Source: Choristoneura fumiferana
Lineage: Eukaryota; Arthropoda; Insecta; Lepidoptera; Tortricidae
DNA: 64,000 nucleotides
NCBI RefSeq assembly: GCF_025370935.1
Contig: NC_133486.1
Location: forward strand, 1,551,006 to 1,615,005
Direction of reading: 5' to 3'
The notes under the pieces are model-generated. The model did not search any database. It was not told where the DNA came from and worked only from the letters and a program-made list of their open reading frames with translations. The number at the start of each line of letters is the position of its first letter. Positions within the stretch are counted from its first letter, which is position 1. Below are positions 54,201 to 64,000 of this stretch, piece by piece. The translations under genes and the position numbers were made by a program.

Positions 54201-57200
54201 ACCCGCGGCTTCGTGTGAACGATTAGATCCGGCTGTTTAATCCAACAGCCGGATATTACTGGATTTCTAAGAGAATTCCCAAAAATTACACCGTGGACTT
54301 CAACCGTTTGCATTATAAGACAAATGCGCCAAATTTCATGTCTCTAATCCTAGCCGTTGAGATTTCAATATTATATCCCAATCCCGTGGGAATGTCGGGA
54401 TAAAGATTTCATCCAAATCCGTCCAGACGATTTAGCGTGAAGGAGTAACAAACATATACACACACACAGACACACTCCTTTTCCGCATTTATAAAATTAG
54501 TAGGATAAAGGTGGTCAATTTTTTTTTATTCAACTGGATGGCAGACCAGCAATTGTAAATAAATAAATATCGAGGGACATTTGACACCAGTTACCTGAGT
54601 GAATTTCCAATGACGCCTAGAAGTCTGTTGTATCGGATTGCTTCCTGAATAAGCACCGTGTTCAACGACTCCTTGTAAGATACTGGGTATCTGTAAGCAG
54701 AGATTGTTGATTGTTAATTATTACCTCTTTGAACCATTATCTATACCTTAGGTTATATATGTACTCTGTGCCTTAGGTTAGGATAAAACCAACTGACATC
54801 TTCTACGTATACATAGACGATCGTATATGATCCAGAAGTTAGAGTGTGTACTCGTTTGTAGATTTGAGGAGACTGAATCGTGAACCAGGGTCGGACCTTT
54901 TCATAATCATTTTCGCTATGATCCAGATTTCGTTTTAATGCAAATTTTATTTTGAAAATGTGAATACCTATTTCGAATTGTGTCAGTTTTATTGTAAATG
55001 TGCGAATATTAGGACAATACAAAAGGCGCCTCATTCTGCCATTCTAGATGGGGTGGTGACGATTGATTCTATCCATAAAAAATCCATTCCTTAGCGATCG
55101 CTTTATGCTGATGGTTTGAATATCTCTATTCGTTTAATAAGTTTAGTAGTTATAACTCACGTGGTACTGATTAACTTGATGTCTAGAGAGGGAGGCAACA
55201 CTTTCAGGATGTCTTTTGCCGCCATCTCGGTCATCTCCTCGGCAGACAGCCCGCCGCCGCCGGTCGCTTCCTTCGGTTGCAAGTTACGAAGTATCGCTGG
55301 ACAGGGAAGTAATTTTTAAAAATGTTAAGTTTAAGGTCTGTTACATCACACACCCCGTTATCAATGTTGCAGAATCATTGAAAACGTTAGGGATGGCACT
55401 GCACATATTTTTTTACTATGTCCCTAGGTTGTATATAATTTTACGCATCTTTTTTTAATATAATATATTTTTTAAGTTTTAAAACAAAATAAAACCTCTT
55501 TTCAGCCTGTAATTAAAAGAAGTTTTATTCTTTTTTTAAACTTCATAAAGGTGGTTGGGTAATTTATTTCCCAATATTAATTAATGTCGTATATAATTCG
55601 TTCGCATAGTATTCAGTTAAAATCATGAATTCCCTTAATGATCACCCTGAATTTTCCCAGTTTAAAAGAGATCTGATGGCGAAATTAGAAGAAAACTCTT
55701 AATAATTTATTCAGACAACTAATGAAAGTAAAAACATTATTCTTACAAAAAAAAACGTTTCATGTCATAGGTATACCAATAGGTCACAATGTCACATTGA
55801 CAATGAAATAAATATTGTGCGACAACCCTATGACTTAGTTTCAATCGATCTGCAACACTGATAACGGGGTATGTATCTGTTATTGATAAATTTTAGGGTT
55901 ATATGACAAATGTCTGTGATTCCATTCCATCTCTGTTTATTTCTACCGAATAAATAAGTTACAGAATCGACGGTACAAACATCACTCAGAAAAAAATTCA
56001 CTCGCGGCTTTGCCTGCGTGAACGAACAAAGAACGTACAAACAAACATGTAAAAGCAAACTGGAACCTGCAAGCTTGCACATTATAATTATAATGTACTG
56101 TATTGCTGAATTGCTGTTAATGCCCCCAGTAAAAAATAGGGTGTTCATAGGAAAATTTTCAAGATATTTTGTTGCTAAGGGGTAATTGTAAAAGCAAACA
56201 CAAAAACTCGGGAAATAAAAGAGTAAATTCCGATGTTTGATAATGACGATGAATTAGAGGAGATAGTACATACTAAGACACGTTAGAGTTTCGGACATGG
56301 CGTAGCTGATGTTTGCGTTGCTGTGGAGGCCGAACAGCGAGGGATCGTCGTTGAGCGGCAGCGAGCGGATGTACTTCGTGTAGTCTTCAACGTTAGTCGA
56401 TGGGTGTTGCTATAAAATAAACATAAGATTTACCTGTATAATTATAATCACTGAGCAAAGATCATGCAAAACCAATACGTTTATTTTGTAATAAAGTAAT
56501 AAAGTAAAGCAAAGGGCCCTTTTACATACCACTTTTTATACTACCAGCGCTTTTGTAAAGACCATCATTGCCAAGAAGAATGCGACGCAAGAAACTTAGC
56601 AAAATACATGATTTCTAAACGAAATGTATAATTACAGTTCTTAGTAATTAATGAATAGCGATTCTATTTTATAATTAGTTATTATGTTTTAAACAAAATT
56701 AAATTAACAAAATATAAATTTTAGTAACACCAAAGAGACTAAGATTTTCTATTGGAATTATATTAATGAATTAGGTGATATTTAATTTATTGTCGTTATT
56801 GATGACCTTGAAGTTCTTAATGAAATCAACGATGATTCTAGCTCAGTCGTTAGAGAAGCAGGGCTGAAAGTTGCGGGTTTGCGCCCCATGTTGGGCGCCA
56901 ATGTTGTAAAGAAACAATAAATAAATAAATTACATAATGTAATGTACCGTGACGAAATGGCTACTGAAGTAAAGTTGAAACGAAACTAGGAAGATTGTAT
57001 CAAAACTGAACACTAATGTTTTCAGCTTTGTAGAAAATTTCCTCAGATTCGTTACAATTTTTAAGTTTAATTGCATACTTATTACAGTGTTTTTATTTTG
57101 ATTTTCACCGATCTCTGGTTTGGACGTACATTCACTATTATGTAGTTACCAACTTACCAGTGAGTTCAACAAAGAAATTAAATAAGTACACATTAAAATC

Positions 57201-60200
57201 TCTAGTTTTGCAATCATTGCGCATATTTCTCAACCGATAACTGTTTCTAAAACGAAATAATCGGCGAGATCTCACTGCTTTTACATTAATTTTATTAACC
57301 TGTTTGTAAGAGCCATTCTCGTCGAAGTAGTATTTCTCGCTAAGCACTGCAGTGGAGTAGTAGTCTCCGAGAAGACAGAGCAAGCAGCGCCGGTCCCAGT
57401 CGTCTGTGACCCGCCCGCCGTAGTTTATATGACCGGCTACGTAGGTCAACATCTGCAAGGGTTCACAAAAAATATATAAATTAATTTTAAATAAAATACC
57501 TTTATTTCGGATTATGGATCTATACAAGTGTTAGTACTTAGTAGTTAACAGACTTACGATACCCCAAGGTAAGGTTTAAGTATTATGAAGCCATCTCTAT
57601 TTATCTATCCAAACAAAAGAAGCGGCATTTAGAGTTATCTGTTCTTAGTACATAATAACTTACCACCAGTTTTGCGAAGCAATTCAATGGTGTGTGTGAA
57701 GTTCCCAACCCGTGGCCCAAGCCCTCTTGTTCTGAGAGGAGGCCTGTGCCCAGCAGTGGGACGTATATAGGCTGGGATGATGGATGATGAGTACATAATA
57801 ACTAGCTGTTGCCCGCGACTCCATCTGAGTGGAAGTATAAAACAATAGTTTACGTCCTATTTTCAGACCGTCCAGTTTTTAGATTATTCTTTGATTCATC
57901 ATCATCATGTCGTGACATGCTTGACCGTAGTTGTCACACGGACCCATTGCGGATTGGTAACTTCACACACATCATTGAATTTCTTTGCAAATGTGTGCAA
58001 CTTCTCGACATTTTCCCTCACCATAAAGGTCATGGTTAATTTCCAACAATTTCGAACCCTGACATTTTCTCAAGCTTAGCTTTAAAAAGCCACAGATTAT
58101 GTTCTTACCCGAAGCGGCACTTCATTGTATTCAACGAGGAACATGTGCAGCTGAGAGATGCTGATCCTGAGGTCCCCGTCCGTGAACTCGTAGGGGATGT
58201 TGAAGCCGAGCGGACCGAACTTGCGTCGCTCCAGCACCACGCCGTGGAAGAGGCAGAGGGAGAACAGGAGCCACTGAAAGGAATCAATATTTGGAATACT
58301 GCTCCCTTATCACGTAATGCAACGAAATCTATAAGTTTACGAGTATTTGTGCGATAGAATCCTGAATTCGGATATTTCACCAATAACTAGAATCAAGCGA
58401 CATTGCTCAAAGAAGAAGAAGGAAGCCATGGAGCCATATCGCTCATTATCATCAGCCTGTATCAGTCCAGTGCTGGACATGAGCCTCTAGTATGGGGTGG
58501 CGTCCCTGACCTTGATCTTCAGCTCTCTTCCTGCAATCCCTGCCCGCTGTCTTACAAATATTATCACTGCTCCTAGCTTCAGGGCGCCCTGCACTACGTT
58601 TGCCGTCACTGTCTCCTTTCAAAAACCAGTCTGCCCCAACGGCCTGTGCCTACCTGCGCTGAGTGATACTGGTTCTTTGGTTCTCTGACGAATACCTTGG
58701 TTACGGATTCGGTAACTGAGAGAAACTCCTACACACACATCACTCGAAGAATAGATAGCCGTTAGGGGGAAAAGGCTTTTGAGTGGATATCCCGACCCAG
58801 GAGACAAGGCATTGGCAGGCCTGCGTGGGTAAAATTAGCATAATGTCGAAATAAGTACGCAACCTTAAAATTGGGAACTTTGCTATCGGAGGAGTTGAAG
58901 AAATCAACGAAGTCTGGCACTTGATTCATGTAGGCTTTAAGCAAGTTTGCCTTTATTCCTCTTGGGGGCTCCACTGTCATTTTATATCCTGGAATCGTTT
59001 CAACATCGTTAGAATACCGCAGAAGTGCTTATTCTACTAGATCCCTACAAAAGTTATGTGCTTTTCTCTTTTATTCAAATTAGGTACTTTCTCGAATAAA
59101 TTGGGCCAAATTCGTTACGTAATTTTCCCATTCATTACGGTCCGAACCAATTGAGATACTCGTATTGTCAAAAAATGATCATGAACACTGGTTACAAAAA
59201 CACCTGACGTTTAAGAACTTAAACCTATTTCGTATAGTAACAAATCCTTACGATTTTACGAAAGGCTCCAATGGCATTCATAGCCTTAACAATTTTTTTC
59301 AGGCTAAGGCTCGTAGAACCTGCCGTCTCGAAATATGCACTTTCACTCTCTGAAATGTCCCTGCTATGCTCTCTCAAATTAAATAACCACGTACGAATAA
59401 ATCTTTGACGAAGATGTTTGAGTTTGCATTACCATTCTGTAGCAGAGCGACCGGGAAGTTTGGAGATGGCATAGCGGTCAGCCACAGCCTGAAATCTTTG
59501 TGCACCAGCTCAGGTTGGATATGCTCCACATTGAGTTCAAGCACCGGCATCCACGAGGGGGAGAGATGGCAGTTCTAAAAAAAGCAACAGAATCGAAAAC
59601 ATTATCGAAGAATTCCAGATTAGCCTTTCATTTATTTCATTCATCGTCATCTCCATCTGTTTGTCTTTAAGCTTAGCACATGCTCCTGAGCGTCGGGACT
59701 GTAGCTCCCACGCGGCCCCGATTTGGATTGACAATATCACCCACACTTACTTTAGTTATGCTGAATCCTACTGCTGCACGCAAAATGACGTAACAACTGC
59801 GTTTTGGTAGACATTTATATTAAGAAGCGGGCATCACAGAGGACATTTTGACTGAGACATACATATTGACTGTGATAGTTGATAAGGGGATAGAACGTAG
59901 GGGATGTTAAAGATTTACTGTTATAGTTATTCGTTACCTGAAAGAACACCCAGTTTCCGAAATCACATCCGATCCTCATCATATTTTCAGCAAATGGCCC
60001 TTGACCTTGTCCTAGTGAGATGCTCTCAAACCTTTTCCCCATTTTCATTTTGTCAGCAAACTTTAGCAGATCTGTAAAGATCACAACACATCGTAAGGTC
60101 AAGGGTGAGCAAAGTAATTGTTAATAGATCAAGACATATGATGCATACCAGCGGCAGGGTCGGTGCCGGTGGAGAGGACGAATATGATTGGAGCCAAGTT

Positions 60201-63200
60201 GTCAGACTCCGCGTAGAGAGCAGCCAAGTCCGCAGGCTGCGGCTCCACGAAGCGAGCACCTAAACCCACCACTACGTAATCCTGTTGGCACAAAAACAGA
60301 CGCATCATAGAAACAGATGAAGATGTAAAAGGGCTAATCAAGGTTTGAGTGAATGGACTATTAGTAGGTAGACCATTGTAACAAGAAATGAAACCCCGCT
60401 AGCGGGACCTTTTGTCTTTGTGGATAAAAAGGAGTGATAGAAATGTGGAAAACCGCTCAATACAATTTGAACGAATCTAGAACTGTAGATACAAGTGGAA
60501 ATTGTACGATAGTGTTTGGAGCTAAATAATTTTCCCAAAAATAGTTACAGGTTCCTATTCCTAATAATTTGCTAGAGTTTTACCTGAAGGCCCGGTACTA
60601 GTTTGTCCGGCCTCAAACACTTCAGGACCAAAAGTTTTTGGAACGCATCCAGCTGTGTATCCAACGGCTTCGGATATTGGAGTCTGAAAGCAAAGTCTCA
60701 TTAGAATCTTACTCACAAGAAAACAGATCTTCATAAAAAGCGAGTGATTGTGACATTCTTTTATCAGATATCAAATTAGACCAGAGGCTTCATTGTCTAA
60801 TAATGCACCTTGAATCACGATCGTTTTTACTGTTTATTTCTGTCACTTGGTATAGGATGAGGCTAGAGTGAGATGGTGAATGCGATCGCGAGCGCCTGGG
60901 CGTTAGACAATAACTACGGTCCCAGAGAAAAATACTCTTATTTCACCACTCTCCGTTAAGGTTCCGTAATCTCATGTAACCGATATCTATGACGCTGTCT
61001 CTTTTTACTTTGTTCGATTAAACAGAGACGGCATCACAACTATCTGTCACATAAAATAACAGGAACTTAATATACATGACAAAAAAGATGATATAGATTT
61101 TCTACAAAAGTGGAAGGATTTTAGGGATTTTTCCGTATCTGTAAAACTGAACTAAACATTAAAGCCCTACTTATGTGGATTCATAGCATCGTAGTAAGTC
61201 TTGAAGTGCTTGGTCTGATTCGGGAAGTCCAGTACAAACGCTCTCATGGTCGGCACAGACGCCAACTGCTGCATATCCAGCCACATCCTTTCGGAGACCC
61301 ATTTGGGTTCAGGGTTCTCCATTTCCTGAAAAATATACTTTACATATTATCCCTTCAAATTTTAGGCTACCAACCTGGTTTCTTTAGCAGACATTGTTTT
61401 AAGAGGTCGTATAAAGTCGCTATGCAGTTGTACTTTTTGCTAGTCTGAACATACGTTTACAGTTTTCGTGCTTAACGCTCAATGTGTGAATGTCAAAATC
61501 GGTTTACGAACTAAATCGCCAGGCATAAAATAAATATACTGAGAAAAACTAGGATTCGTTTGTAATGGTATATATCTAACTACATACTACTACTTAAAGT
61601 CTACGCGAATTCATTCTGAGCAGGACACAGAACACATCAGCTGCGTAAAAGCTGAATTAAAAACATAAGCGACAGTTAAAACTGATTAAAGCTGGTGCAC
61701 TAGAGCTAGTTAAGCGTGTATACAGCCCATATAATGCCAAAAAAGGCCCCAAATAATTGCATGTTGAAAAAAATATTACTGAAATAAAGCATGAATGTTG
61801 TTCCTTGCCTCTTCAATTTTGGCCCCGTTCAGCAAGAAATTGAATTCTGATAGCCTGATAATCCCTTTGTCCAGCAATATTCTGGCGCAGAGCAGGAAAG
61901 CAAAAAGCAACTTGTGCCTTTCGAAAAGACTCCTGCACACATTGACGTATAGTAAAAATGTGAAATACTCTATGATGATCTCCACTCTCTCAATAATGTC
62001 CTCTGTGGAAGAAAAGATTATGATGTTATTGGTCACAACGGCATTCAAACTCATGAAATTTTAGCAAATCAACTATAACCAGAGGCTTTACTGCCTAACG
62101 TTTCTGACGCTCACGATCGCAATCAAATGACAGTTTTTGTATGCGAAATCTGTCATTTGATCGCTCGTCAGAAACGTTTAGGCAATACGGTCTCAGGTGT
62201 TTTATTACAAGCTTTTTTCATACAAACCTAGGTTCTAAGGCTTTTACGAAAAGAGGTTACTGGTCTAACAGCCAGAAATCACTCAGCAACGATAAGTACT
62301 TAGTATTCACAATAAATAGGTCTAATCTCCAGCACTAATATCTGTCTGACACAATAACGCGTGCAGAAAATACGTGATACGACTTTATTTCTAGGGACCC
62401 GGCCGGTAGGACTTTACTAAGTTACGTTATATTATATCTGCACAACTATACGCATTAATATCTGCTACAGTGGAGCGTGCAGAAATATCTGAATATCTTA
62501 ACAGTAGTAAACTTAGATTAGGAATAACAGTTCTAAACATTTCGGCACGACTTGCCCTGCTTAATCCAACAAAATTACAGAATCATGGAACTTAAACTGA
62601 GAACAATGACGTTTCTTCCAGTTAAAGTAATGCTAATGCATGCGTCTACAGAAAATAACCATTAAACAAAGTCGTACCATTAGGCTCAGTCTCAGCCATG
62701 GCTTTGATGAAGAGTTTGATGAACCACTCGAGCGAATACTGATACATGGGGTCCACTGTCGACATTCCCGAGAGGCAGAAGAACAGGATCTGTCCTCGAT
62801 TGGCCACCGGCACGTAGCCACCGCGGGCTTCGTCGATCTCTATCGTCGTGCGCTCCATGTCTTCTACTTTTAGCTGACAGAAGTAAGTTATGAATCGTAA
62901 GGCTGCATATTTGACAGAGATGTACGGATTACTGATATTGTAGTTCCTTTCTTTTCATACTAATAAATAATGCTACTTTTTCGTACTGCGAATTACTGCG
63001 AATAATCAAGATTAACTAGGCAGCTAAAAGGATGAAAGAGATTGTTCAGATATTATTTTTTACTGGCGTAGCGGTTCTCAATTATTTTCAAATTGTGATG
63101 AAATACTGTCTCGAACCTTTCGCACGGCTCAGTAAAAAACTATATTTTTTTATAAATGTAGGCAGTATTTACTTTTACTTTTGTGCTTTTATCCAGGTTT

Positions 63201-63484
63201 TTGACCTCCTATAGAGCTAAACCTTAAATCTCTACCTGATATAAAACAACGTTCTCACCATGATCTCAACACTCTTAATCTTAATGGCCTCCAAAGTCAA
63301 GATAAGCGGCACATCGTCCACAGGCGACCCCACACTGTTGGACAAGCCGTACAAAATGTCCGACTGCATTTCCGCCAGCTGTGCGCCCATTTGAGCTCGC
63401 GAGACGATCAACTGGCCCCTTAACTCCTCCAAATCAGGACGTTCTTGAGCTACTACTATTGATAGGAGCTGTTCTGCCAGACCA
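51262..63484 (-). CDS. DNAH1: Axonemal dynein heavy chain, DNAH1-like, C-terminal 18 exons (915 aa; 5' part beyond window)
   Basis: Exons from 5' to 3': 63484-63259, 62873-62678, 62002-61809, 61325-61171, 60683-60584, 60281-60149, 60071-59938, 59574-59433, 58988-58864, 58273-58109, 57452-57300, 56409-56274, 55296-55161, 54690-54595, 54066-53936, 52969-52788, 52496-52367, 51476-51262. All phases agree (2,749 nt). Order of landmarks: AQERPDLEELRGQL (end of AAA5), DPMYQYSLEWF, CRSLFERHKLLFAFLL, CLRPDKLVPGLQDY, SLGQGQGPFAENM and NCHLSPSWMPVL (AAA6), RKFGPLGFNIPYEF, NYGGRVTDDWDRR, then the C-terminal domain: YPSLKPLAAWVKDL, FWISGFYFPQAFLTG, GLYLEGARWN, AGTLSTTGHSTNYV, ending HWIKRGVALFCALDY. This motor powers bending of cilia and sperm flagella as part of the inner arm. 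The ending is the reason for DNAH1 rather than DNAH3/7/12. All introns are GT-AG except the one after 61809 (GC-AG). Confidence 0.93.
51704..51854. mobile_element. 151-bp Harbinger-like MITE in the last dynein intron
   Basis: GGCTGCGGCTCCACTGAGGC and CCGCCTCAGTGGAGACGAAG-CC ends, TTA on both sides (51701-51703, 51855-51857); palindromic GAGCGGAGCGG/CCGCTCCGCTC core. Confidence 0.82.
53123..53477. mobile_element. MITE-P split by a LINE 3' fragment (dynein intron)
   Basis: The left part 53123-53173 (ACAGTCACCTGCATTAATAT) and the right part 53379-53477 (ATCAGATTTAAGCACGCTTT, GTTGTGCCAGATATTG). 53174-53378 on the plus strand reads EWNSLPATVFPEHYNLAAYK and SRVNEHLL, a CR1/Jockey-type RT C terminus, followed by a tail. 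Confidence 0.7.
54193..54600 (+). repeat. Rep-E copy, then Rep-A tail and Rep-J start (dynein intron)
   Basis: 54193-54515 Rep-E (GTGTACCCGCGGCTTCGTGT to AAATTAGTAGGATAAAG). 54518-54553 is an inverse Rep-A end (ATTCAACTGGATGGCAGACC). 54560-54594 is a Rep-J start (CGAGGGACATTTGACACCAG) abutting exon 54690-54595. Confidence 0.62.
55297..56273 (-). other. Dynein intron, 977 bp, no recognised element
   Basis: AT-rich; a possible decayed MITE-Q-like segment near 55900-55960, otherwise nothing I can name. Confidence 0.4.
56505..56610 (-). repeat. Rep-C relic (dynein intron)
   Basis: GGGCCCTTTTACATACCACT and GACCATCATTGCCAAGAAGA, diverged from other copies. Confidence 0.65.
57668..58060. repeat. 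SINE-B tail (57668-57782, plus) and old SINE-B (57894-58060, minus)
   Basis: The first ends GGACGTATATAGGCTGGGAT with ATGATG; the second reads CATTGCGGATTGGTAACTTC and CGACATTTTCCCTCACCATA. A Rep-E start (ACTAGCTGTTGCCCGCGACT) lies between them at 57801. Confidence 0.65.
60974..61060. mobile_element. MITE-Q relic (dynein intron)
   Basis: CTATGACGCTGTCTCTTTTT and AACAGAGACGGCATCACAAC pair; ends lost. Confidence 0.65.
61807..61808 (-). other. Non-canonical GC 5' splice site of a dynein intron
   Basis: Exon 62002-61809 ends GAAGAG and the intron starts GCAAGG. The downstream acceptor (TTTTTCAG|GAAATGG, exon from 61325) is in phase 0. No GT nearby gives phase 0, and joining at GC yields FLLNGAKIEE-EMENPEPKW, the length expected for the family. 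Confidence 0.72.
62080..62200. mobile_element. Palindromic MITE (dynein intron)
   Basis: GCCTAACGTTTCTGACG and CGTCAGAAACGTTTAGGC pair, with CAAATGACA/TGTCATTTG inside. A related, more decayed palindrome lies at about 60780-60925. Confidence 0.72.
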
Positions 63485-64000
63485 CTGTAAGAGATTTCAA
63501 AACATGTGACATACGGACTTGGTCATGCATAATTTGAAATGGCTAGTAACCGACAGGATTCCTGTTAAGATGTTTAAAACAATGAGAGGATTTAGGACGT
63601 TATTTAAAGAAAATTCAAACGGTACAATTTTCAACGATGTACTGGTCACTGGTTGTAGTTGAATTGTCTATTTCAGCCCCATGTAGTTGGGGCCATGTAG
63701 CCGGAAACCCTTCTTGTAATTTGTTTTTGCTTTTAATAAACTATTTTGATTTTGATTTGATTTGGGTTTTTTAGGCGGCGAAAGTTCGGTACTCTCTAGG
63801 CCCTCCCTTCCCAGTCGTGGATGGATTTTCCCGACTGCATACCCCATCTCCTATAAAGCACCTCAAGTAAAGTTTAAAAACTAAAAACAGGGTAACAAAA
63901 TCAAGGACATAGTGTTTTTGACCCTTAAGGCAAGTCAACCCAAATAAAAAACTCTTTTCAGACACTTTCTTTACTTTTCCTAAAACCCGTCTTTAATGCT
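63485..64000. other. Dynein intron sequence with a LINE tail
   Basis: No further dynein exon is visible to the right edge, so this intron is at least 516 bp. 63665-63765 is a LINE 3' end with a TTTTGAT-type tail (GGGGCCATGTAGCCGGAAAC). 63766-64000 is unassigned. Confidence 0.55.

Overview
The window is a piece of an insect nuclear genome, almost certainly a moth or butterfly. Two split, intron-containing host genes are readable: an allatostatin A (FGLamide) neuropeptide precursor with helicostatin-style peptides, and the C-terminal 915 residues of an axonemal dynein heavy chain closest to the DNAH1 type. Everything between them is the repeat mix typical of Lepidoptera: tRNA-headed SINEs, 3' ends of LINEs with AT-rich simple tails, and many short palindromic MITEs, often nested in one another. 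No prokaryotic features (operons, CRISPR, plasmid functions) are present.

Layout. 1-3.8 kb, minus strand: a DIRS-type retrotransposon cut by the window edge, with an intact gag-like ORF, an overlapping intact RT/RNase H ORF, and a leader that looks spliced so that the gag start codon sits at the exon junction. 3.8-15.4 kb: repeats and unassigned AT-rich DNA, no convincing host gene. 15.7-19.9 kb, plus strand: the allatostatin A gene in four coding exons. 22786-22885: a 100-N gap. 22886-30420: a second, nearly identical copy of 15883-22785, lacking coding exon 1. Because the copied block begins and ends exactly at the gap, I read this as two overlapping allelic contig ends placed one after the other, not as a real gene duplication. 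30.4-51.1 kb: nested repeats. 51.26-63.48 kb, minus strand: 18 exons of the dynein gene, whose 5' part lies beyond the right edge.

Repeat names used below. Rep-A: about 280 bp, starts GCAGGTGGTAGGACC, poly(A) tail. SINE-B: about 300 bp with a tRNA-like head (A box GTGGCCTAGTGG, B box GGGTTCAAACCCC), ends GGCTGGGATGATG. Rep-C: about 430 bp LINE 3' end with a (GAATTT)n tail. Rep-D: contains AACCCCCGACGC. Rep-E: contains ACCCGCGGCTTCG. Hel-E: starts CCATACTAATATTATAAATG and ends GCTAGT. SINE-F: tRNA-like core (B box GGGTTCGATTCCC) flanked by its own inverted arms. Rep-J: starts GGGACACTTGACACC and has a second tRNA-like box. Rep-K: contains CGACCTTATGATAG. Rep-L: contains CAGCCAGGATCGTC. Rep-I: contains GAACTTCGAG followed by TTGTAGTAGCC. 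Rep-M: contains ACATTTATTTACACATATTC. Rep-N: GGCCAAGTGCGAG or GGCCAAGAGCGT ends with GGGTTCCGTAGCC. MITE-P: palindrome starting TACAGTCACCTGC. MITE-Q: contains GATGCCGTCTCT. Several TIR elements share 3-bp TTA/TAA target duplications, the signature of the PIF/Harbinger (Tourist) group.

The two host genes are unrelated in function: the neuropeptide gene acts in secretory neurons and gut endocrine cells, and the dynein is an inner-arm motor of cilia and sperm flagella. I see no undescribed multi-gene system. The most useful observations are the probable false duplication of allatostatin A, the loss of the FGL core from its first peptide, the spliced gag start of the DIRS element, and a GC-AG intron in the dynein gene. 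Identity statements come from reading by eye; no alignments were run.
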